Source of the DNA: JBBQVK01 sp038211735
GTDB lineage: Bacteria; Patescibacteriota; Gracilibacteria; Absconditabacterales; Absconditicoccaceae
Direction of reading: 5' to 3'
DNA: 64,000 nucleotides
NCBI GenBank assembly: GCA_038211735.1
Contig: JBBQVK010000001.1
Coordinates: 558,001 to 622,000, forward strand
Made by a program: the position numbers and the translations under genes. Positions 50,844 through 60,165 of this stretch are shown one piece after another (positions within the stretch are counted from its first letter, which is position 1; the number at the start of each line of letters is the position of its first letter). Below the pieces are notes generated by a model, which had not been told where the DNA came from, ran no database searches, and saw nothing but the letters and a program-made list of their open reading frames with translations.

Positions 50844-52022
50844 CTACCCAAAATGCGACATAGTCTCAACGTTTATTTTCTTATTCCTATAACGGAAATG
50901 TACAATACGCTCCATATATTCGGAAGGAACGAGGTGAAGGTCTATCTGTTTTCTTAGAAGTTTCCTTATGAGGGAGATCGTCATCCGTTTTAGCTTCAAT
51001 AACCCTAGACTAAGCAACCGTCTACTATGTGTCATACCGGGAGATCTTTTCGCAGCAAGTAGAAACTGAATAAGCCCTCTACCGTAATAAAGCTGTTGTT
51101 CGTCGTAGACTCTAGAAGGGTACGGATGGAACAAACCAAAGTCGTGATACATTACTCGTTGCTGACCTTTGAATTTTTTCATACTCTTCAAGGGTAGTCG
51201 CCCTAACTGTCTATGAACACTATGTCGCCGAAGTAGATCTGGTTCGGTAGTTCTCACCATATATTTCAATTTATTTGTTTGACTAGTATTGTATAAGGTC
51301 GTTCGAAGAGATCGGAATCTTTGGATTGCGGTACGTTTCAGCGAAGATCAAATCAAGAAAACTTTGTAGCCATTCTCTTCCAACAATGCTTTTGCATTAA
51401 TAATGAAACTTTCAATTCCACCTATATCGACAATATAATCCGAAATAAGTAAAATCGTCCCGGTCTTCAAACCCGATAACTCCCTGAAACGAGCGATCCG
51501 CTTTTTTTTGGTGTAGTGTTGGAAACGTTCTAGACATCGGATGGAAAGTTCTTGCCATGTTTTACTGTCAAAATTCTGTAAAATATCTGTCAAAATAGTG
51601 TCAAAATCCTGTCAATATGACAACGATGTCTCAGGTGTCAAAAACTGTAAAAGCGCTCACTTTGGGTAAGCTATAACAGGGATTCACAATCAAAGCGAGT
51701 CTAAAGCAGTCAATCCAAACGTCTCGAGAAATTGTGACGGCATGATGGTATACTGACAGGTCTTCCATATAGGAATGATTTGCTCCTTAGGAAGATGTCC
51801 ATGATAGGTAATAAACGAAACCGAAGGAATTTGATCCTTAAGTTCCCCATCACCGAAGATATGAATATGTATTTTTTCGGAAAGTTCTTTGTGTGTGGAA
51901 TTTTTGTCGCTCTTTAAGTTTGTTTCTATAGATTTTATGAACTGTAAAAGAAGGTCAAACCCTTTTTCTTTGGTGAGCCTTCACGCGTAAATAAGATTAA
52001 TGGATTGCTTACTTACATTCAT
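50844..52022 (-). CDS. GT4-type glycosyltransferase with swapped (circularly permuted) domains
   Basis: 392 aa in one frame, ATG 52022 to TAG 50844; TAG lies directly before the ATG. Residues 1-185 are the GT-B C-terminal domain: INLIYAGRLTKEKGFDLLL, IHIFGDGELKDQIPSV, FITYHGHLPKEQIIPIWKTC, then the donor-binding EX7E-like MPSQFLETFGLTALDSLGLG and IPVIAYPKGAL (second acid is Asp). Residues 190-392 are the N-terminal acceptor domain: TGTILLISDYIVDIGGIESF, IINAKALLEENGYKVFLIGS, VMYHDFGLFHPYPSRV, IDLHLVPSEYMERIVHF, ending at NVETMSHFG where a normal GT4 would cross the hinge into its C-domain. Total length equals a normal GT4. It forms an operon with rsmI and the YecM-like gene upstream. A phased repeat array lies inside the coding sequence at 51566-51656. 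Confidence 0.9.
51566..51656 (+). repeat. Phased 11-bp TGT(C/A)AAAA array inside the glycosyltransferase gene
   Basis: Units at 51566, 51577, 51588, 51599 and 51610 are exactly 11 bp apart (TGTCAAAATTC, TGTAAAATATC, TGTCAAAATAG, TGTCAAAATCC, TGTCAATATGA); two more at 51636 and 51646. It encodes the segment around QDFDTILTDILQNFDSK on the minus strand. Confidence 0.85.
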
Positions 52023-52057
52023 CTACCAACATTCTATCGACGAATAAATAACTCTTT

Positions 52058-52762
52058 CTAATATTTCTTTGTTTTTACAGTCTCTGGTTTTTCGATCTGG
52101 CTAAATCCAACCACAAATTCCCCTTTCATTGGAATTTCTCCTTTTTTAATTTTTGCAAGGATTTCATCAATAGTCCCGTGTTCTTTTTGTTCGAACATTT
52201 TAGTTAGTTCTCTATGGATATAGACGTTTCATGTAAAGCCTAACTTCTGGAGCGCGAGTAAATTTTTCTCTATTCTATGGACAGATTCAAACACAAACAC
52301 TGGTTCCTTGCTAGCTATTATCTCTTTCATCTTCGTCTCTTTGCCTTTTTTGGTAGGGAGAAAGCCCATATAAGTGAATGAGGTGGTGTCGGTATACGAG
52401 CCAACTACTGCGGGGATGAGGGCGTTGGCACCAGGGAGGACTTCGAACGGGACTTTCCGCTCCCAACAAAGTTTAATTAAATTTTTACCAGGATCGGAAA
52501 GTCCCGGTGTTCCCGCTTCACTTACTAATCCACAGTTATTGTTTTGAAGCAACTCGATATATGATTCTAGTCTTCCTTCGTGAGTAAAAGAAGTAAGAGG
52601 ATAAATTTTTTTGGTCCTCGCATCGATATCGTAAAGTTTAAACAGATGTCTTGTTGTTCTGGTGTCTTCACTGAAAAAAATCTCCAACTCTTCGAAAAGC
52701 TTAAGTGCTCTAACGGTTATGTCGTCTTTATTTCATATCGGTGTTGGTATGATCGAAAGCAT
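52058..52762 (-). CDS. rsmI: 16S rRNA (cytidine-1402-2'-O)-methyltransferase RsmI
   Basis: 234 aa, ATG 52762 to TAG 52058. Tetrapyrrole methylase fold: IIPTPIGNKDDITVRAL (Gly is UGA), SEDTRTTRHLFKLYDI, NNCGLVSEAGTPGLSDPG, LPGANALIPAVVGS, FTYMGFLPTKKGKE, VFVFESVHRIEKNLLAL and the catalytic HREL region NVYIHRELTKMFEQ. The C-terminal extension found in many RsmI proteins (about 280 aa) is short or missing. Two bases separate it from the upstream YecM-like gene. Confidence 0.94.
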
Positions 52763-52764
52763 TA

Positions 52765-53340
52765 TTAGTGGACTGGAGTAAGTAAACCTTCTTCTTGTTT
52801 CACCACCCAGTCAATTGGATTTGGGTGTATTTTAATTTCTAGGTCTTTAGTAAAACTATGAGCTATAGTTGGATTGAATGGGCTATCAAAATTTTTCTCT
52901 CGTGCAACAAAGGGGAATTTATGCAAAAGATCCTCTATAAATCTTTTAAAATTTCAAGTGTGTACTGGATGATGATAAGAAAAGAATTCGGCATGTTGAA
53001 TTCAATCTTTGTATTTGTGGACGGCTTTGGGCGCTGGAAGTTCTAAAATATCAATGACTTGCTGCTTATCTAGATGTATATTATCGTAAATAAGCGGCAC
53101 AGGAAGTTTCCGCAAGGTAATCAGTCTTCATCATATCATTTGATCTCTTGTTCCAACTATCTCTGCCTTATACTCCTCCATCTCTTGGTTTCCCAAAAGA
53201 TATGCCAACTCGTTACTTACTCTCATGCAAACATGGTCTACCGAGAATCATCTTAAATCAATTCTATTTTCTTTACACTGGTGAATTAGTTCATCCAAGA
53301 ACGGTGGTGTTTCTGTATAGAACGCATTCACTATCGACAC
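52765..53340 (-). CDS. YecM-like VOC-family protein
   Basis: 191 aa. YecM (PF06185-type) hallmarks: DHVCMRVSNELAYLLGNQEM near residue 35, GTRDQMIGGRLITLRKLPVP (both GG are UGA), VIDILELPAPKAVHKYKDGI, QHAEFFSYHHPVH, NPTIAHSFTKDLEIKIHPN. A metal-binding vicinal-oxygen-chelate fold; function unknown. I find no in-frame ATG near the natural start, so GTG 53340 is assumed. First gene of the YecM-rsmI-glycosyltransferase operon. Confidence 0.88.
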
Positions 53341-53496
53341 TCGTTGGATGGTTATATATCTAAAGCGTTCTTATAGGCACAGAAGAATAAATATCGACAA
53401 TATATAAAACATCCCGTCTTTGTAAATGGCATCTTATATGAGAAACCAATTATCTATCATTGATTTTACGCCTAACATAAGTAAGCATTGGTCTGC

Positions 53497-53570
53497 GGCA
53501 TCGTGGCGGAGTGGTCTATCGCACAGGTCTGCAAAACCTCGGTTCACGGGTTCGAATCCCGTCGATGCCT
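53497..53570 (+). tRNA. tRNA-Cys (anticodon GCA)
   Basis: 74 nt, CCA not encoded. Acceptor GGCATCG / CGATGCC, discriminator U, anticodon GCA at 53531-53533 in loop CTGCAAA, T-loop GTTCGAATC. U73 is typical of tRNA-Cys. Confidence 0.95.
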
Positions 53571-53909
53571 TCACTCATTATAATACTCCGCCCAAGATTA
53601 AACCGAAGCGTACTTAATAGTTCTGGTCAGTTCTGTGTAGAAGGATCCTGTTCATCAGGATTTTTTCTTTTGTGTTCGTTTAGGTTTTTCCTATAGTCGT
53701 AAGTGGTTTTAGGCGATAATATATCTAAGTGAATTATGGGCGTAGGGAATATAAAAAAAGTAATTTCTTTCAAAAAATTTAGTAATAATGGACTAAAGCA
53801 TTTGATAAGCGAGTAAATATATGTAGACGCTATTGGGTACATTTAGGAGCGTTCGAATGCTTTAGTGAATCTATAGTCGATATATTTTTTTATTCTCATC
53901 CCTTACTCC
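53571..53909. other. Intergenic region after tRNA-Cys
   Basis: 340 bp. Holds one terminator (53645-53666) and a 27-codon plus frame from ATG 53736 (MGVGNIKKVISFKKFSNNGL) with no other support. Otherwise nothing seen. Confidence 0.4.
53645..53666 (+). terminator. Intrinsic terminator
   Basis: ATCCTG-TTCAT-CAGGAT followed by TTTTTC. Confidence 0.75.
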
Positions 53910-55463
53910 CTACACCACAAACATACTTTTCCCTCTATATTGAATTGCTTCCGAGACATGTTGTTTTAAAATATCTTCCGCTCCGTCTAGATCTGCTATC
54001 GTTCTAGCTAGTTTAATGGTTCTGTGTACTGCTCTGGTGGAAAGATTGAGTTGTTTTGCGGCTTGTATGAGGAGCTCTTGAGTCTCAGAAGATAGGTGGA
54101 TATAAGTTTGGATTCATTTTGCGGTGAGCTGGGAGTTGGTGGTAAATTCACTCTCTTTAAATCTCTTTTGTTGACGTTGTCGACACTCATATACGACGGT
54201 TTTTATGCTCTCCGAAGAGTCGCTTTGTTGGTTGTGTAAAACGGTGGCGACTTGTTCTCTTGGAACTTCAAGTAACATATCAAATCTATCCAAAAGTGGT
54301 CAACTTATTTTAGATTGGTATTTTTTTATTTCATGAAGTCCACAGGTGCACGGTTTTTCTTTATCTTTATAGTAACCACACTTACAAGGATTCATCGCTG
54401 CGACCAACATAAAGTCCGCAGGATATTGGACTGATCAGTTAGCGCGAGAGATTGTTATGGTTTTGTCTTCAAGTGGTTGTCTAAGTACTTCCAATACATC
54501 GGGAGGAAACTCTGGAAGTTCGTCGAAAAAGAGTATTCATAAATGAGCTAGACTAATCTCTCATGGATGTAGGCTTTGTCCTCCACCTACGATTGCGATC
54601 TTAGATGCGGTATGGTGCACAGTTCTAAATGGTCTGGTAGTAATTAATGGTTTGGTAACAGTTAATCATCCCATTACTGAGTAGATCTGACTAACAGAAA
54701 TTATTTGATCGAACGTAAGTGGTGGAAGTATAGAGTGAATAGCTTTGGCGAGGAGTGTTTTTCAGCTTCAGGGTGGACCGATCATAAGAAGGTTGTGCAT
54801 GCCAGATGCGGCTATAGTCAGCGCTCTTTTCGCGACTATATGCCCTTTTATTTCTTGTAGATCTAGTAATCACTCTTGGATTGAACCAATTTTCTGCTGA
54901 GGGATTTTCTGTCCTCATACCACAGGTAAAATACATGTCTCGTTGTGTCACTGTCTGACAAGTTCTCAAAACTCTTTGATTGGATATATAGTAATATTTT
55001 TCAAATATTTAATCTCATCTACATTTTCTGCTGGCACAAAAAAAGTAGTTCGTCACTTTCTGTATGCACTTATCACACACGGAAGAAGTCCGTCTACTCT
55101 CTTCACTGAACCATCAAGACCAAGTTCGCCAAAAAACAAACTTGTAGAAAATATTAGTTGTTGTTCTGGGGAAATATGTTCAAGTAGTCACAAAATAGCT
55201 ACCGCCATAGGAAGATCAAATGTTGTTCAGATCTTTTTGAGGTGTGATGGTGCTAGATTTAAAACTATCTTTTGTGGAGGAAACTGAATTCATACGTTTC
55301 TAAAAGTAGATCTAATTCTCTCTTTGGCTTCTTTTATCGCTGTATCGGGCAGTCAGATTATCTCTATTCATGGAAGTGATCTGTTTGTATCTGCTTCTAT
55401 AGTTACTTCATAGCCGGTTAGTCAGATAGTGGTATACGTTTTCACTTTCGCTATTTGGTTCAT
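53910..55463 (-). CDS. comM: ComM/YifB, Mg-chelatase-like AAA+ helicase
   Basis: 517 aa, full length. ComM drives branch migration during integration of transformed DNA. N-terminal Lon-like domain: KVKTYTTIGLTGYEVTIEAD, LPGIEIIGLPDTAIKEAKER, IQFPPQKIVLNLAPSHLKKI, FDLPMAVAIL. AAA+ core: Walker A LLMIGPPGAGKTLLAKAI, GGGQSLHPGEISLAHLGILF, Walker B FFDELPEFPPDVLEVLRQPL, SRANGSVQYPADFMLVAAMN with PCKCGYY zinc motif, sensor DRFDMLLEVP. C-terminal helical domain STRAVHRTIKLARTIADL. Many glycines are UGA. It lies 90 bp downstream of the pilin-like operon, on the same strand. Confidence 0.96.
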
Positions 55464-55553
55464 TTAGTAAGTGAAAATAAAAGCGAACCGATAGTTCGGA
55501 CCGCTTTACCATACATAATACAAAATCACTTACACAGAATTTATATAGAATTT

Positions 55554-56771
55554 TTATCCTCAAGCAGTAGGGAGGAGATTTGTGATGAGATTAACAATAA
55601 TTAAAGCAAGAATTGCTATTCACACACCAATTGCCAAGTAGAGTAAAACATTCATTCATTTTTTAAGTTTAGCTGAGTCTCATCTCGCGGTAAGAATAAT
55701 ATACCCCGAATATATCGCTACACCAAGCGAAACAGAAACTAATATAATCCATATCCGTCCGTTAGATTTTTTGAAAAGATCTATAAAACTATTTTTCACC
55801 TCTTGTGAAGTAAGAAATGGTTGGTCTCCCACGATATCTGCCTCTCTATTATAACCTCGAGGCATCTCAATCCTTATATTACCAATATTTGGTGCGAACG
55901 AACCATCCAATCCAGGATCATCAATATTATTAACTGTTCCATCTCAATCGCCATCTCAATCTCAATCTCAATCGCCATCTCAATCTCAGTCTCAATCTCA
56001 ATCTCAGTCTCAATCTCAATCTCAATCTCAATCTCAATCTCAGTCGCCTCCAGAACATCCTTCTCCTACACATGGTGGCACTATTCCATCACCATCACCA
56101 TCTCAATCTCAATCTCAGTCTCAGTCTCAGTCTCACCCACAATCTCATCCACTACACGTACCAGTCCCATTGTCGTCTCCTGTCATACTCTCTCCTGTTC
56201 AATTACATACATGACAGAGTTCGTAAAATTCCGCTGGGAGCGCTCCTGCCTCTTCTCCTACTACTTGTCAGGCGCGATTTATCATAATAAAATATGGAAT
56301 TCCCAAGAGTGGTCATCCCCCATATAGTCCTGGAATTCAATTAAACGAACCTTGTGTTAGCTCTCTAGATCTTTGTCAGATAAATGTTTGAGCGCCACCA
56401 ATTGCTTGTAGCCGTGTGTCTAGTGTGTTGTTTTCCACAATTGTAAGGAAGTCGCATGTAGAGTTTTCGCCAACATCTTCTTGAAAATTTTCGTCATTAT
56501 TATGTTCTATAGCAAAATCAATACAGTGTGTACATCGGTCTGCTGAAAGATCTAAGACCATATACTCACTATCAAACTCGCCAGAAAGCCTGGAAGAAAG
56601 CCCAGCACTATCTCTCAGATGAAGATTTTGTTCGTCAGTTAATGAAAGTGTAGTTAGTTCAGAACACTCTCCTGTTCACTGAGCTAGCACTCTTCCCCCA
56701 ATAGAAAATAATACAACACTAAAAAATAGCGATAAAATAACTCTTTTATAGATAGTCGATTCTGTATACAT
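55554..56771 (-). CDS. Exported protein with Asp-Gly repeats and VirB2-like membrane tail
   Basis: 405 aa. Signal peptide YKRVILSLFFSVVLFSIGGR, then VLAQ (start ATG 56771). An extracellular Cys-bearing domain follows (DRCTHCIDFAIEHNNDE; NSTCDFLTIVENN; YELCHVCNGTG), then two runs of Asp-Gly dipeptides (about residues 205-280) encoded by GAT/GAC-TGA repeats. These are acidic, probably Ca-binding, like thrombospondin type 3 repeats. The C-terminus has two membrane helices (WIILVSVSLGVAIYSGYIIL; MNVLLYLAIGVGIAILALII) split by ARGDSAKLKKG, the same layout as the next gene upstream (56810) and VirB2/TrbC pilins. Last gene of a four-gene operon. Confidence 0.82.
55941..56145 (-). repeat. GATTGA/GACTGA hexanucleotide repeats (poly Asp-Gly)
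   Basis: Two blocks of the 6-bp unit (plus strand TCTCAA/TCTCAG), about 18 units at 55941-56048 and 9 at 56090-56140, separated by a Cys-containing linker. Read as D-G only when UGA is Gly. Prone to slippage, so copy number may vary. Confidence 0.9.
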
Positions 56772-56809
56772 ACAACCAAGAAGTGAATAAATATTCTGTC
56801 TATATTCAG

Positions 56810-57238
56810 TTAAATATTTCACAGGCTACTACGCGTCAACGATGTAATGAGGTAAATTATTGCAACACTTAGTAATGCAATCAACACTCCTAGAGCAACC
56901 ATACCAGCTTCTTTGAGCGCGGTATTTAGCTTTCCTGAGTCACCCAACGCTAACATTATTTTTATTCCACTATAGATCAAAAGAGGTATCGCTAATATCA
57001 CCGCTAGTCTCAGCATAAATCTTGCTGTTCTGGTAAGGATAGACTCCCCTCCGGCAGAGTTTCATGCATTCTTAAATAGATCATCAGCTTCAACATCTGA
57101 AGAATAAGGGTCTCATTGACCTCTATGTGATTCGCGATACGCGTCTCTTAATCGGTCACTTCTAGGAGACTGTGCAAAAGATATGCTTACTACTCAGAAA
57201 GCGGATAGAGCAAAGAATAAGAGAAAAATATTTTTCAT
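56810..57238 (-). CDS. VirB2/TrbC-like pilin-type membrane protein
   Basis: 142 aa. Signal peptide KNIFLLFFALSAFGVVSISF, then AQ. A short acidic/polar segment is followed by two TM helices with a small polar loop: MLRLAVILAIPLLIYSGIKI, ALGDSGKLNTALKEAG, MVALGVLIALLSVAIIYLIT. This is the architecture of TrbC/VirB2 conjugative pilins and related CPR proteins. No VirB4 or other T4SS gene is in the window, so function is inferred from topology only. It starts 4 bp after the preceding gene. Confidence 0.75.
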
Positions 57239-57242
57239 GGGG

Positions 57243-57653
57243 TTATATAAGATTCAAAAGTTCTTCTGCGTCTTTCTCATCTTTCTGTTGATTAGCTGCC
57301 TCTTCGGTTTTAATGTTTTCTACAGCTTTTACGTATCACTGTTCCTGTCGCTTAGTAAGATATTTTTCTTTAATTTCGTTTTTCTTTTTCTCGTATTTTT
57401 CATCGATTTCTTGAAGTTTTGTTTTCTCTTTTACAAGGATAGCTTCTAATTTGTTGATCTGATCTTGATTCATAAGCGGTAACAGATTGAATCGATTTTG
57501 TTTCTCTTCTTTCGTATCAATTGACCTAGAACGCAGGACCATTTCTATAATCCCTGGCATGTCTTTCAAAAATTCTTCGGGTATAACAAATGTTGAGGCT
57601 AATTCCCGGATATCTTGTGGGAGGTATTGTTGAATTGCTTGTTGGTCAGTCAT
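57243..57653 (-). CDS. Coiled-coil hypothetical protein of the pilin-like operon
   Basis: 136 aa, ATG 57653 to TAA 57243. N-terminus TDQQAIQQYLPQDIRELAST, then FVIPEEFLKDMPGIIEMVLR; the second half is a long charged coiled coil (QINKLEAILVKEKTKLQEID, EKYEKKKNEIKEKYLTKRQE). Cytosolic. One UGA near the end. Confidence 0.7.
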
Positions 57654-57688
57654 CTAAGTTTCGTTTTTTATAAAGTGTTTGTTGTAAT

Positions 57689-57904
57689 TTATTTGTTGTC
57701 TTTTAGGTTTTCATCGATTTTTTGTAAGTTTTTTTCTAGTTCTTTATTTGCAATTGATTCATCATAAAGGCGTTGTTGTTCTGCAGAATGGATAATTTCA
57801 TCACTTTTTTTATATGACTTTAACATCTTTTTCATCATTTTTTTTAACTCTTGAGGCGACCATCTTTTTTGTTGCCCACCTCCCGCGTAAACCTCATCAC
57901 CCAT
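57689..57904 (-). CDS. Small basic coiled-coil protein, first gene of the operon
   Basis: 71 aa, ATG 57904 to TAA 57689. MGDEVYAGGGQQKRWSPQEL, then KKMMKKMLKSYKKSDEII, ending in helices. No family. The phased repeat array at 57908-57960 lies directly upstream of its start and overlaps the expected promoter region. Confidence 0.65.
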   Translation of the reverse strand: MGDEVYAGGGQQKRWSPQELKKMMKKMLKSYKKSDEIIHSAEQQRLYDESIANKELEKNLQKIDENLKDNK

Positions 57905-57907
57905 CGG

Positions 57908-57999
57908 TGTATAATTTTTGTAAAAAATCTGTCAAAAAACTGTAAATATGTGTAAAGAAAGTATACTTATAGAGCTAGTTTTTGTCAAAAAATTGTATT
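57908..57999 (-). repeat. Phased TGT(A/C)AAA array upstream of the pilin-like operon
   Basis: Plus-strand units at 57908 (TGTATAAT), 57919, 57930, 57941 and 57951 (spacings 11, 11, 11, 10), then a second pair at 57983 and 57994 (11). It ends 4 bp before the operon's first ATG. Confidence 0.8.
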
Positions 58000-58120
58000 C
58001 TAAGACAACCGAAGTGAGCTAATCTATTAGTTTGGCTGTATCTAACCAGAAATTTACACTATTTAATGGAGTAAATAGTCGATATTATGTAGGAAATATA
58101 TAGTTACTTAGATACCTATA

Positions 58121-59446
58121 TTAATAATAACCAGTCAGTTGTTCTAGAGGTAATACAGCAATAATTTCGCCTTTCTTTTCAATAACAGGGATAAAGTTCC
58201 TTCGGAAATTAGGGATTTTTTTGTTTAATAGTCGTTTTTTTACTCTTTTCCCTTTCCGGCGATCACCTTCTCTCGGGAATCTAATTACTCCTCCAATAAG
58301 CTCTTTGTTAGAAATACACCAAACAAAATCGCCTAAATTATAATTCCCTAATTTATCTATTTGTCGTTCTTTTTTGTTTTCAATTTTCCAAAACTCTTGG
58401 GGATGTCAAATTACATACAATTTTTTGTGAGCAATAAAGAAATAGTAGTTGTTAAATTTTATATGTCATTGTTTTCATGTTGTCAAAAATTTGTAAAAAA
58501 TCTGTAAAAAAGTACCAGATCCTTGCTGAGAAATGTCTAGTTCTTTAAGAAGATATATTGTCTCATATATAGATTTCGGTAGATCAAACCTACAATAAGT
58601 GGTGTAATCTCATCGGTAGACAGATCATGACAAGTTGTAAAAAGTTGGCATAATTCCTTGGCTCTGAGCATCTAAAAACTCATAAAGTAATTTCCAACTA
58701 TTCCAAAACGATTCTCCAGACTCCTTACCGCCAAGTTTTATAAGTTCTGGTAATATCTCATGTCTAAGTTTATTTCTTTTGGAAACAGTACTATCAAAGT
58801 TTGAGTTGTCTTGCATATGTGGGATATTGTTCTCTTCGCAGATTTTAGAGATACGATCTTTGGGGATTGCTAATAAAGGACGTAGCAAAAGATACTCTTT
58901 TCATTTTTTGGTTGTTACAATTTCCGCCGCTTTCATATTTTGAACTCATTTGATCCCAGCTCAACGAGTCATATGTAGTAGACTTGTTTCAATACGGTCT
59001 GTAAGATTATGTCATAATATAACTATTTGTTGTCATCTTATTTTATTTTTTGGCTTATCTAAATAAGTTGATTTAGTTATAGAAAGGTGTTTTTCAATAA
59101 ACTCTTGTCTAACTTCTCTAAGCGCTGCTTCAGTTTTTTTGGTTCATGTATAGACAAAGCAAACTACCTTAAGTTCGCCAAAGTAATGATGGATAAATAT
59201 CTCTTCATTATCGGTTTCTGGTCTAGTTTTATGATTAATATGTAAGATAGAAATAGTAGACAGATCTTGTCATGTTTGTTGGAAATAATCTATTACACTA
59301 CTAGCTAGTAACATACTGTCTGTACCTCATGATACACATAATGTCAAAGGAGTATTTGGAAGTATATGTATATCGAAAAATTCGAAGAGTTGTTTCTTTT
59401 CAGGAAAAGAGAGTTTAGGAAATTTAATTTTACTTTTGCGTCACAT
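58121..59446 (-). CDS. tilS: tRNA(Ile)-lysidine synthetase TilS
   Basis: 441 aa in one frame. Converts C34 of tRNA-Ile2 to lysidine so that it reads AUA. P-loop CVSGGTDSMLLASSVIDYF (a Gly is UGA), ILHINHKTRPETDNEEIF, VVCFVYTGTKKTEAALREVR, IVILGHNLTDRIETSLLHMT, RGAGIKGVQNM, LLLRPLLAIPKDRISKICEE, DNSNFDSTVSKRNKLRHEIL. The C-terminal domain continues with LGDFVWCISNKELIGGVIRF and KIPNF..NFIPVIEKKGEII. ATG 59446 (M-UGA-R-K) is the start. A phased repeat array (58481-58512) lies in the coding sequence between the core and the C-terminal domain. Confidence 0.93.
58481..58512 (-). repeat. Phased array inside tilS
   Basis: Plus-strand TGTCAAAAAT (58481), TGTAAAAAAT (58492), TGTAAAAAAG (58503), 11 bp apart. 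On the coding strand it encodes FLQIFYKFLTT. Confidence 0.8.
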
Positions 59447-59525
59447 TGCAATTTCTATATAATTTTATATAAAAATTAGGTTCTATAAGTAATTTATAAC
59501 GATTTTATTCTCAATAGCTTTCTTA

Positions 59526-60008
59526 ATGCAGGACCATAATTTTAAAGTAAAGATAGCGGATTTATTGAAAGATAGCTCGCATACTGACACGATACAATTT
59601 ACTGACAAGTTTTCAACACTTCTTCCACAAACTCAAGAGGGCATACAAGCTCTAATTAGTTTTCATGGAGGAGATAATAAAACAATCTTTTTTTTGATAG
59701 AAGAGGCTTCCGTCCTCTTTACTGCAAGTTGTGATCGTTGTGGGAAGGAGGTTAAAAAAGAACTTTATATAGAAGATGTTGATGGGAAAGGATATGTCGA
59801 TTTAATTTCAGAAGACGATGACTGAGCCACTATTTCAATCAACTCGAAAGATGGAATGATGGATATAGAAGATTTTCTCATTCAATCTCTTTTATTGACT
59901 GATGACATCTCTACGGTGTGTGAAGATTGTCAGAAAAAAGCTAATAAAGAAGATGATGGAAATTTATACTGAGAAACCAATGTATCGACAATAAAACGAG
60001 TAAAATAA
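59526..60008 (+). CDS. YceD/DUF177 family protein
   Basis: 160 aa. The C-x-x-C pair FTASCDRCGKEVKKELYIED, acidic middle YVDLISEDDDG, MMDIEDFLIQSLLLTDDI and second pair STVCEDCQKK are the YceD (DUF177) pattern. YceD is linked to 23S rRNA accumulation and in other bacteria sits next to rpmF, which is not seen here. Divergent from tilS. Confidence 0.82.
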
Positions 60009-60137
60009 ACAAATAATTAACATTTTTTCTGTATTATTATGATTATTATTTTATTTATATTATAATATAACAAGTAAAGAGAATAATTAAAGAAATAGTT
60101 TCATATCTCTTCCTTTAAAAAATTCTGTTCGTAAGGT

Positions 60138-60157
60138 TGTGTGATTTATTTCACACA
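60138..60157. promoter_or_regulatory. Palindromic operator TGTGTGA-N6-TCACACA
   Basis: Perfect 7-bp inverted repeat with 6-bp spacer, containing the CRP-family half-sites TGTGA and TCACA. Eight bp upstream of the ATG of the LTD protein gene (60166). Confidence 0.5.
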
Positions 60158-60165
60158 TCACCTGT

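Noticed and set aside
53627..53842. Minus-strand ORF of 71 codons after tRNA-Cys
   Set aside because: It runs through a clear intrinsic terminator in antisense and has no protein-like motifs.
55941..56145. Hexamer tract as a CRISPR or non-coding satellite
   Set aside because: It lies in frame in a long exported protein and encodes regular Asp-Gly when UGA is Gly.
57908..57999. Phased repeats as a CRISPR array
   Set aside because: Unit length is 7-8 bp with 3-4 bp between units, far below CRISPR repeat and spacer sizes, and there are no cas genes.
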